Positions 40,301-42,519 of a DNA stretch of 64,000 nucleotides are shown here, piece after piece. Under the pieces are notes generated by a model, which saw nothing but the letters and a program-made list of their open reading frames with translations, was not told where the DNA came from and ran no database searches. Position 1 is the stretch's first letter. Each line of letters opens with the position of its first letter. This DNA comes from Branchiostoma floridae. Its lineage: Eukaryota > Chordata > Leptocardii > Amphioxiformes > Branchiostomatidae. The stretch is from assembly GCF_000003815.2 (NCBI RefSeq), contig NC_049987.1:22496516-22560515 (forward strand), read 5' to 3'. The position numbers and the translations under genes were made by a program.

Positions 40301-42405
40301 AAACATTGATGACATTTCTTATCAATTCCCTACCAATATCTGTGTAAATTTGGCTATTTTTCATCAACAGCGTTGCAAAACAGATATCCCCACACGTTCA
40401 ACAACACACATGGACTTGAGAACGCCGTTGACATTTCTTATCAATTCCCCGCCAATGTCTGTGTAAATTGGGTCCGTTTTCGCCGACGCAACACGTTTCC
40501 AGCGACGCAAAACGGGTAAGCCCTGGCGCACAAGATCTAATGAACGTTGGAAGAGCAGGATTCTGGCATTTTCGATTCACTCCCAGCCTCTGTGTGCGGA
40601 AAAGTGGATCTGTAATATATCAGCTTAGCGATGGCTATCGAATACCTGCAGTTTGGCATGGATCACCGCAAAGTGCGGCATGGCACGGGGAATATTCACG
40701 CGGCCCGAGGACGATCTATGGCATTCAAGATATGGTAAAAACGTTTCGGGCCTGTCATGATCGGTTATGAGAACCGCCGCATGATACACACACACCCTTA
40801 ACTCGCTGTATATAGCATCCACGAATCAGGTTACATCAGCCGCTATTTCTGTTCCAGGTCTCTAAAGCTTTTTATATCATTATCAATCACCCACACCACC
40901 AACACACCCACATTCCTAAAGAACCAAAACCAGGAGAATCCAGGAGTTACTTCGCCCCCCCCCCCCCTAACTCTAGCATCCACGAATCCCACATCAGCAG
41001 CCATTTCTGTTCCAGATCTCCAAAGCTTTTTATATCATTATCAATCACCCACACCACCAACACACCCACTTGTCAAGTCCTAAAGAACCCAAACTCCAAG
41101 GATACCAGGAGTTACTGCGCCCCCCCCCCCCAACTTTAGCATCCACGAATCTCACATCAGCAGCTATTCCTGTTCCAGGTCTCCAAAGCTTTTTATATCA
41201 TTATCAATCACCCACACCACCAACACACCCACTTGCCCAATCCTAAAGAACCCAAACTAGAAGGGTACCAGCAGTTACCCCCCCCCCCCCCTTCTAACTC
41301 TAGCATCCACGAATCTCACATCAGCAGCTATTCCTGTTCCAGGTCTCCAAAGCTTTTTATATCATTATCAATCACCCACACCACCAACACACCCACTCGT
41401 CCATTCCTAAAGAACTCAAAGTACAAGGATCCAGGAGTTACCTCGCCCACTCTAACTCTAGCATCCACGAATCTCACACCAGCAGCTATTTTTTGTTCCA
41501 GGTATCCAAAGCTTTTTATATCATTATCAATCACCCACACCACCAACACACCCACTTGCCCAATCCTAAAGAACCCAAACTAGAAGGATCCAGGAGTTAC
41601 CTTGTCCCCCCCCCCCTAACTCTAGCATCCACGAATCAGCTCACATCAGCAGCTATTTTCTGTTCCAGGTCTCCAAAGCTTTTTATATCATTATCAATCA
41701 CCCACACCACCAACACACCCACTTGTCCATTCCTAAAGAACCCAAACTAGAAGGATCCAGGAGTTGCCTCGCCCACTGATGCTGCTTTAAAGTTTCAAAC
41801 CCCGTTATCCATCAACCCCTCGCACACCCCCTGGCTCTCCGGGAGAGCACCTTGACGTCCTGAATTACACATATCGTAACACAGCTAATCTAACTGTAGG
41901 TACACAATATTAGATCGATTTGTGCGTTAATTAACCGATCCATTTCCCAGCCAAATGGATCTTAATTATAACGGTGCGTGATCGCAGGTGGAACGACATT
42001 CGCCACCACCACAGCACGAAGCCAGTTTTCCGTGCCATTACGCTGAGACATGGCCACGATTTATCTCCTCCATTCCAACAGAAATCACAGACTGAACAAA
42101 TATTCGATGCGTCTCCAGATCCTTTCACGTAGAGGGAATCATCTTCCCGTTAAATCTTATGGACGACAATCCGACCGCCCTATCTTCTGGCGCCAAACAA
42201 GCGTTCGGGGCGATTTTTTTACAACCGCATGGCTTAAATTTTTCATGTAAGGTCAGAATATCCGATAAAACGCGTAAAAAGTACATTACGGAGCTCAGGA
42301 CGCCCATTTTCTCCAGGTAGTAAAAGAGAGTTAGCGGTGGCAGACCTACTCACCTTTCAGCACTAGGGACAGCACCAGCAGCCGAAGAGCGCGGGAAGGA
42401 GCCAT
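9978..42405 (-). CDS. Kirrel/nephrin-like five-Ig transmembrane adhesion protein (whole gene, 13 exons in the main model)
   Basis: Joining the exons listed separately gives 2292 nt, 764 codons including stop, with every junction in frame. The layout is leader (1-17), Ig1 (18-126), Ig2 (127-229), Ig3 (230-317), Ig4 (318-402), Ig5 (403-506), transmembrane exon (507-544) and cytoplasmic tail (545-763). Each Ig domain has the Cys-Trp-Cys core, and introns between Ig domains are phase 1, as is typical of Ig-superfamily genes. Five Ig domains plus motifs such as YSIVGD, EFNLRIQNARLEDEG and SDPPCDAVQW resemble the kirre/Kirrel/nephrin family, which mediates cell-cell adhesion in trans at the plasma membrane. 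The tail ends DCS and lacks the C-terminal PDZ-binding THV of vertebrate Kirrels. Exons are clearly more GC-rich than the introns. Family assignment is by eye; another five-Ig adhesion receptor is possible. The ligand is unknown. Confidence 0.82.
10473..10564 (-). CDS. Exon 12A: cytoplasmic tail (route A)
   Basis: The acceptor is TTCCTGCTCTGCAG with a good pyrimidine tract and the donor is GTATAG; the exon is 92 nt, phase 1 in and phase 0 out. It encodes GHHPNHSRVSRQRQLESAMK followed by AKYLAETR. The other two frames contain stops. It accepts only a phase-1 donor, so exon 11A can join it but exon 11B cannot. Confidence 0.65.
10732..10789 (-). CDS. Exon 11B: alternative tail exon with ITIM-like motif (route B)
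   Basis: The acceptor is GCGTCGCAG and the donor GTAGAT; the exon is 58 nt, phase 2 in and phase 0 out. It encodes SLKLSKYAEANISYVEVNQK when joined to exon 10 and then joins the terminal exon in frame. ISYVEV fits the ITIM consensus (I/V/L/S-x-Y-x-x-L/V/I), and YVEV could also bind an SH2 domain. It cannot be combined with 11A or 12A without frameshift or stop. The pyrimidine tract upstream is weak, which suits a regulated exon but also a chance hit. Confidence 0.42.
10961..11061 (-). CDS. Exon 11A: cytoplasmic tail (route A)
   Basis: The acceptor is TTGTCATTCAG and the donor is a perfect GTAAGT; the exon is 101 nt, phase 2 in and phase 1 out. It encodes RLESSKGPARPLKQRT, then CSTLLSDNNVSCDELFFP. 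The intron before it is only 43 nt (11104-11062) and carries in-frame stops, so read-through is excluded. It must be paired with exon 12A to keep frame. Confidence 0.65.
11105..11155 (-). CDS. Exon 10: cytoplasmic tail micro-exon
   Basis: The acceptor is GTTAGCAG and the donor GTATGT; the exon is 51 nt, phase 2 to 2, encoding SNTQLQCKVNRSLLSRR. Two in-frame AG sites three bases apart (TTAG and CAG) could both serve as acceptor and would add or omit one Ser. It is the common upstream exon for both tail routes: AG+G continues into 11061-10961, and AG+T into 10789-10732. Confidence 0.65.
11356..11431 (-). CDS. Exon 9: cytoplasmic tail, Ser/Asp-rich
   Basis: The acceptor is TGTTTGCAG and the donor GTATTG; the exon is 76 nt, phase 1 in and phase 2 out. 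It encodes a small polar segment including CAGSETDKASSDLSTCP. No recognised domain. The serine and acidic content suggests phosphorylation sites, which is inference only. Confidence 0.72.
11824..11937 (-). CDS. Exon 8: transmembrane segment
   Basis: The acceptor is CTTGTTGGCAG and the donor GTAATG; the exon is 114 nt, phase 1 to 1. It encodes FSSMLLIVTLCTSAAAATTV followed by LIILAFCLHRLVNRLKRA. That is a single hydrophobic span of about 24 residues followed by a basic stop-transfer cluster (HRLVNRLKR), which gives type I topology with the Ig domains outside. Confidence 0.85.
12484..12795 (-). CDS. Exon 7: Ig domain 5 (membrane-proximal)
   Basis: The acceptor is CCGTCTCTAG and the donor GTAAGC; the exon is 312 nt, phase 1 to 1. 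Core motifs are VTLTCKVMSDPPCDAVQW, LTICKIDASYTGTYVCKA and NVFGTD. The SDPPCDAVQW and NVFGTD segments line up with the fifth Ig of Kirrel proteins (there S-x-PP-x-D-x-x-x-W and N-S-FG-S-D; from memory, not aligned). Extra cysteines in DPPC and TICK could form an additional disulfide. Confidence 0.88.
13493..13747 (-). CDS. Exon 6: Ig domain 4 (short C2/I type)
   Basis: The acceptor is a long T-run plus ATAG and the donor GTACGG; the exon is 255 nt, phase 1 to 1. It opens with APSISRTFDSEISVLYGQD, has the first Cys in LRLECVADG, Trp in RVWWRRND and second Cys in EGLYECVAL. At 85 codons it is the most compact Ig domain of the protein, which fits a C2-set domain. Confidence 0.9.
13961..14166. 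mobile_element. Family B MITE in the intron between exons 5 and 6
   Basis: TIRs CTCCAAGCAGATCCTACGGT (left) and its inverse (right) enclose subterminal TAAGATAGTATAAAAAGCTGG/GGCTTTGATGCTATCTTA. An 11-mer TTGAACGATTA at 13961-13971 and 14156-14166 flanks the element directly and is probably a target-site duplication. It ends about 60 bp from the exon 5 donor. Confidence 0.75.
14228..14343 (-). CDS. Exon 5: C-terminal half of Ig domain 3
   Basis: The acceptor is ATTCCAG. The donor is best placed at GTCAGT, giving 116 nt, phase 2 in and phase 1 out. It encodes SDVLQLKNVSRTDAGLYECR, the second Cys of Ig3 with the classical DAGLYEC signature, then runs to VMLDVT. The donor GTCAGT is not consensus at position 3. 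It is supported by the phase and by the VTYAP linker formed with exon 6. Confidence 0.85.
14345..14895. other. Intron between exons 4 and 5: nothing recognised
   Basis: AT-rich intronic sequence with no repeat signature I can name. Confidence 0.5.
14896..15043 (-). CDS. Exon 4: N-terminal half of Ig domain 3
   Basis: The acceptor is CTACTGCAG and the donor GTAGGT; the exon is 148 nt, phase 1 in and phase 2 out. It begins with the linker YPPVVTPDF and contains the first Cys (AQLSCHV) and the Trp (THVTWARL). This is the only extracellular domain in the gene split by an intron; the second half is exon 5. Confidence 0.87.
15044..15940. other. Intron 3, 5' part (adjacent to exon 4): nothing recognised
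   Basis: T-rich, low-complexity stretches around 15080-15350. No exon or element ends seen. Confidence 0.4.
15942..16338 (+). repeat. Direct duplication flanking a half family A MITE
   Basis: ACGGTTCACTGAATCACGAS and ATCACGTGGGTGTGGAAGGT (with TGAAGG) appear at about 15942-16008 and 16268-16336. Between them (16147-16262) lies a 5' half family A element: CGTCACATTTCCAAACCGGG plus GCAGCTTTCGGGAACGAAAC, with no right terminus. Confidence 0.7.
16345..16556. mobile_element. Family A MITE
   Basis: Left GGCTTAGGTCCCAATTCACA...GGCCCGGCCGCGCAGCTTTC; right TCGTTTCCGCAAGCATCCCG...CGGAAATTTGACCTAAGCC. Terminal GGCTTAGGTC/GACCTAAGCC is a perfect inverted pair. Confidence 0.8.
16922..17170. mobile_element. 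Foldback element with GGGTGGGTACYGGTACAG termini
   Basis: GGGTGGGTACTGGTACAG at about 16926 is inverted as CTGTACCGGTACCCACCC at about 17148-17165. The interior carries a palindromic CAGGTCTAGACCTG. Confidence 0.7.
17825..18178. repeat. Imperfect long foldback, about 150-bp arms
   Basis: Left GATCGATCATATCTTAAATAGAAGC...TTTATGACTTATGAATGAAG; right TATTCATAAGTCATAAACG...GAAGC-like...CATAATCGATCGACTC. Arms pair over most of 17828-17975 and 18028-18172, with substitutions. Confidence 0.6.
18180..18745. other. Intron 3, 3' of exon 3: nothing recognised
   Basis: AT-rich; a 61-codon open frame at 18268-18453 shows no coding character. Confidence 0.4.
18752..19060 (-). CDS. Exon 3: Ig domain 2 (C2-like)
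   Basis: The acceptor is CCCTGCAG and the donor GTAAGT; the exon is 309 nt, phase 1 to 1. It begins VPPTVVRITGNLTPRVVGEG, then LSCRSEGGSPIPRLSWYNG and ends near ANISCVSDQGF. The Cys-Trp-Cys core is complete. N-glycosylation sequons NLT, NGT and NIS are visible. A VPP linker at the Ig1/Ig2 boundary is common in Kirrel/nephrin proteins. Intron 2, to exon 2, is 8.9 kb and contains most of the tandem arrays between 20.5 and 27 kb. Confidence 0.9.
19500..19755 (+). pseudogene. LINE C-terminal fragment with 3' UTR
   Basis: The plus-strand frame reads NEFKYIMTCDNPF...YKGKYIKECLDSRNPS...MYPCFK and stops. This is the tail of a non-LTR retrotransposon polyprotein. It is followed by TGTACCTTGTACAAT...ATAATAAAGT. 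A second copy of the same tail lies at 53800-54030. Confidence 0.5.
20537..20934. mobile_element. Family B MITE interrupted by an assembly gap
   Basis: CCAACGGTAGCATAAGATAG...GCTGGCAAAGGAGTG (20540-20582) is the exact inverse of CACTCCTTTGCCAGCTTTTG...CTTATGCTACCGTTGG (20889-20930). The left interior meets 100 Ns. Confidence 0.75.
20603..20702. other. Assembly gap (100 N)
   Basis: A run of exactly 100 Ns, the usual size for a gap of unknown length, inside a foldback element. Confidence 0.98.
21105..21210 (+). repeat. Dispersed repeat shared with 34978-35085
   Basis: AAGTGATCTCRRTCCAGTTT...CTAGTCTTCC...GTCGTGACAGAGAGGACAGA followed by CGCTATRTACAGTAT occurs in both places in the same orientation. 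Confidence 0.7.
21340..22425 (+). repeat. Tandem duplication, about 535-bp composite unit
   Basis: AAAACCTCTGCTTGGAGAAC starts units at about 21366 and 21908; an internal half-unit ACCTCWGCTTGGAGACTATG recurs at about 21786 and 22316. Every unit contains CTAATGGAAATCCGATTATC, GATTACTG and CATTAGATCCTATGTGGTCA. Confidence 0.8.
22435..23120 (+). repeat. Tandem repeat, 155-190 bp unit, 4 copies
   Basis: Units start at about 22445, 22632, 22790 and 22978 with GTAAAYSAGGGGCTG-like heads, then GTAAATGAATTTGA, CCATAGATT and CACGGTGCAATGA. A frame reading VNEF(E/D)(I/L)S(S/T)I is open through much of units 2 and 4 (see findings). Confidence 0.7.
23576..23956. repeat. Perfect long inverted repeat: two 139-bp arms, 103-bp spacer
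   Basis: Arm 23576-23714 and arm 23818-23956 are reverse complements. Both arms give the same translation over about 45 codons, one on each strand, so there are no or almost no mismatches. The spacer has its own small palindrome, CCTTGCCACT...AGTGGCAAGG. Confidence 0.9.
24045..24092 (+). mobile_element. Probable retroelement 3' end with short hairpin
   Basis: ACACACCAAAAACTATACCTCC then ATTTTTCGT and GGAGGTGAT forms a CCTCC-loop-GGAGG hairpin, resembling invertebrate LINE 3' ends. Only the end is recognisable. Confidence 0.4.
25002..25203. mobile_element. Family A MITE, complete, TAA-flanked
   Basis: GGCTTAGGTCACATTTCCAA (25002) and TTGGAAATGTGACCTAAGCC-type right end (25203) are near-perfect inverted termini. 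TAA is present immediately before and after, matching the 3-bp TWA duplication of PIF/Harbinger elements. Confidence 0.85.
25440..26900 (+). repeat. Tandem repeat, about 400-bp unit, 4 copies
   Basis: GATTRCKTTGCTGCRCACGT followed by GAACAGTTGGTCGTTAAT occurs at about 25455, 25855, 26438 and 26836. The second-to-third interval is longer because it holds the family C MITE at 26141-26343; subtracting it restores about 400 bp. Confidence 0.85.
26141..26343. mobile_element. Family C MITE inside a tandem unit
   Basis: AACGCTAGTTCACCTTTATC...GGGATAACCTATATTCG is inverted at GGATATAGGTTACCCCGCGG then ATAAAAGTGAA. Other copies lie at 48132-48330 and 56372-56558. Confidence 0.8.
27175..27470. mobile_element. 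Family D foldback MITE
   Basis: GTGGGTTCAACCGTGCATAT...GTCTGCATGAGGTCCGTATG (left) pairs with the right end ACGGACTATATACGCACGTG...AATCCACC. The interior GATAGAAATTGGACAAATAG is inverted as TATTTGTCAATTTCTATC. Confidence 0.75.
27486..27535. repeat. Short hairpin related to family D termini
   Basis: CATCAAGTCCGTATG, a 15-16 bp spacer, CCATACGGACTTGATG: 15-bp perfect stem of the family D subterminal motif, adjacent to the MITE. Confidence 0.75.
27770..27845 (+). mobile_element. tRNA-like SINE head (fragment)
   Basis: GGTCCCGGGTTCAAATCCAG is a clear pol III B box; an A-box-like segment lies about 50 bp upstream. No SINE body follows. It lies within intron 2, 75 bp from the exon 2 donor. Confidence 0.45.
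27923..28249 (-). CDS. Exon 2: Ig domain 1 (V-like)
   Basis: The acceptor is TGTGTTTGTAG and the donor is GGTGAGT; the exon is 327 nt, phase 1 to 1. It encodes one complete Ig domain: Cys in VTLNCSLSG (about residue 42), Trp in VNWHWY (55/57), and the second Cys in DEGKYQC (about 110), with the diagnostic Asp-x-Gly-x-Tyr-x-Cys spacing. The stretch RYSIVGDTEGGEFNLRI resembles the first Ig domain of Kirrel/nephrin proteins. Reading upstream through the acceptor stays open and gives a second possible leader (see 28250-28301). Confidence 0.9.
28250..28301 (-). CDS. Alternative in-place leader fused to exon 2
   Basis: The reading frame of exon 2 continues upstream without a stop to ATG at 28301 (a further in-frame ATG lies at about 28316). 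It encodes MECDLCLLLVVVFPVFVA, which has the shape of a signal peptide. Its length (52 nt) and phase equal those of exon 1, so either start gives the same mature protein. Caution: this stretch is also the polypyrimidine tract of the exon 2 acceptor, and pyrimidine-rich codons encode Leu, Phe and Val by default. The hydrophobicity may therefore be accidental. Confidence 0.35.
29190..29420. mobile_element. Family B MITE
   Basis: AGTCTCCAAGCAGACCCTTA then TAAGATAGTATCTAAGCTGG (left); CTCCTTGACCAGCTTTGATA...CAGTAGGGTCTGCTTGGTGA (right). Confidence 0.75.
29440..29640 (+). mobile_element. SINE-like body
   Basis: CACGATTTTCCTCACTTCAC followed by TCGGGTTAAAATGAGTCCC is close to the subfamily 2 SINE body (TTTCCTCACTYCA-SCAGGTGTAAAAATGG). 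No tRNA head is recognised. Confidence 0.4.
29883..30058 (+). mobile_element. tRNA-derived SINE, subfamily 2
   Basis: Head GTGTGTGGCGTCACTGCTTT, B box GGTCCCGAGTTTGATACTCG, then CGTTCCTCACTTCAACTAGG with GTGAAAATGGGTACCTGACT and GGGGAGGTAAA. Confidence 0.75.
30318..30705 (+). repeat. Tandem duplication, about 193-bp unit
   Basis: CCGATATCTCACTCTCACTG followed by CGTCA starts both units (about 30319 and 30512). AACGTGTAA, GGTAATRGTTRATTTTKG and a GCTTGA end are shared. Confidence 0.75.
31030..31245 (-). mobile_element. tRNA-derived SINE, subfamily 2 (minus)
   Basis: On the minus strand: GTGTGGCGTCCAATGACCAA, B box GAGTTCGATTCTTGG, TTTCCTCACTCCATCTAGGT with GTAAAAATGGGAACCTGAGT. It supplies the first 70 or so codons of a long plus-strand open frame that continues into the reverse transcriptase; those codons are not retroelement protein. 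Confidence 0.8.
31251..31289. mobile_element. Left end of a family D MITE split by a LINE insertion
   Basis: GCCGGGTTCACACTTGCGTA followed by TATATATATATAT matches the D terminus GGGTTCACACGCGCGCATAT. The rest of the element resumes at about 32800 after the retrotransposon. Confidence 0.6.
31290..32682 (+). pseudogene. Non-LTR retrotransposon ORF2 (reverse transcriptase), 5'-truncated, one frameshift
   Basis: The element starts inside the RT domain. Visible blocks in order: GVRQGCNLSPTLFSLFIDDL (RT motif 4), the catalytic YADDVVLLS (motif 5), KWKLQVNLKKTKAVIF (motif 6), YPYLGLTLSSSG (motif 7), a thumb region with KPIMLYGSEIWG, and a C-terminal CKYC...EDEIHFICNC zinc-knuckle-like motif. The endonuclease, RT motifs 0-3 and ORF1 are missing. 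One base in the A7 run at 32412-32418 shifts the frame between ...KGRYKK and VQDRLCKYC. Otherwise the frame is intact, so the insertion is young. The clade is probably CR1/L2-like, which I cannot fix by eye. Untranslated 3' sequence runs to about 32800. Confidence 0.9.
32800..33085. mobile_element. Main part of the family D MITE split by the LINE
   Basis: ATTCAAGTCCGTGTGAGGTC...CCACAGTTCGC...TAGAAATTGGAGAAATG pairs with CAAATTTCTATCATTTTTCC...GACCTGTGGAGCC...CATACGGACTTGAATATATG and ends GTGTGAACCCACCTTAAG. Confidence 0.75.
33086..34395. other. Mostly unannotated; contains an assembly gap and a (CAT)n microsatellite
   Basis: 33402-33504 is a run of 103 Ns. ATC/CAT repeats occur at about 33728-33748. 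Nothing else recognised. Confidence 0.5.
33402..33504. other. Assembly gap (103 N)
   Basis: Run of Ns within intron 1; unlike the round 100-N gap at 20603, its size may be an estimate. Confidence 0.98.
34978..35085 (+). repeat. Dispersed repeat shared with 21105-21210
   Basis: Same AAGTGATCTC...GTGACAGAGAGGACAGACGC sequence as the left copy, followed here by a short duplication of ATGACGCTATGTACAGT. Confidence 0.7.
35085..35275 (-). mobile_element. tRNA-derived SINE (third type)
   Basis: On the minus strand: GTGCGCAGTCCAGTGGTTAG (A box region), GTGAGTTTGATTCCGACTGT (B box), then a body ending GACGTTAAGCCGTGGACCAC. The head differs from subfamilies 1 and 2. Confidence 0.65.
35905..36230 (+). 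repeat. Tandem duplication, about 158-bp unit
   Basis: AATAGCCAAAGCRCCA, TCTACAGGTTYCAGCCTT and AAAAACTTCTAAYGTTACYT are each present twice (units about 35914 and 36074). Confidence 0.75.
36510..36572 (+). mobile_element. LINE 3' terminus fragment
   Basis: TTTGTACCTTGTACAATTGT followed by TGTGCAATAAAGT matches the ends at about 19715-19745 and 54000-54027. Confidence 0.45.
36785..36985 (-). mobile_element. tRNA-derived SINE, subfamily 2 (minus, head degraded)
   Basis: Minus strand: TTTCCTCAGTCCACTCAGGT with GTAAAATGG, CGGTTGGGGAGGTACAAAGT. The tRNA head is present only as a degraded GGCTCGAAACATG. Confidence 0.65.
37800..39100 (+). repeat. Complex tandem array, 420-455 bp higher-order unit
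   Basis: ATGTATAGCAGARCGAAYAT followed by CCGTGAGGTCTGACAGCCGA recurs at about 38178, 38632 and 39050. AAAGTGATACAAAAGCTTAT with TTTAGGAACATCACGAGTC recurs at about 38299 and 38753. Degenerate shorter units fill the gaps. Confidence 0.75.
39240..40520 (+). repeat. Tandem array, about 147-bp unit, 8 copies
   Basis: TTTCTTATCAATTCC, CAATGTCTGTGTAAATTGG, GCGATGCAAAACAGATA and CACTCACGAACTAAAGAACG recur with spacing 137-155 bp from about 39440 to 40455. Confidence 0.85.
40850..41780 (+). repeat. Tandem array, about 162-bp unit, 6 copies with poly-C junctions
   Basis: CCAAAGCTTTTTATATCATT followed by ATCAATCACCCACACCACCA recurs at about 40863, 41019, 41186, 41348, 41507 and 41671. Four junctions carry runs of 10-14 C; two (near 41445 and 41770) have lost them. 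Open frames through this array are by-products of its low stop density. Confidence 0.9.
42354..42405 (-). CDS. Exon 1: signal-peptide leader
   Basis: The ATG lies in the context GTGCGGATGG (G at +4). The exon encodes MAPSRALRLLVLSLVLK, a basic start followed by a leucine/valine core, as expected for a signal peptide. It ends CTGAAAG followed by donor GTGAGT in phase 1. Joined to the acceptor at 28249 it gives an Ala codon and then HAAVY, a plausible cleavage region. The intron to exon 2 is about 14.1 kb and repeat-filled. The exon sits in a roughly 700-bp non-repetitive island between two tandem arrays. An alternative in-place leader precedes exon 2, so it is uncertain which one is used. Confidence 0.62.
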
Positions 42406-42510
42406 CCGCACACGTCTGTCCTCCAGATGCACACTAACGTGAATGCCCCGGCCGCCGGAACACCCGAGTGGGAGGTGTCGATACGGATCCCGTGCACCGG
42501 TCACCCTGTG
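42406..42510 (-). promoter_or_regulatory. Presumed promoter / 5' UTR of the Ig gene
   Basis: This is a GC-rich stretch immediately upstream of the exon 1 ATG, in contrast to AT-rich repeats on both sides. No TATA box is evident. It ends where the upstream satellite array begins (about 42520), so any distal promoter would lie in repeat DNA. Confidence 0.35.
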
Positions 42511-42519
42511 AATACTGAA

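Noticed and set aside
41233-41750. Open frames rich in Thr/Pro/His
   Set aside because: They arise from the 162-bp tandem array; the repeat lacks stops in that frame and has no coding signature.
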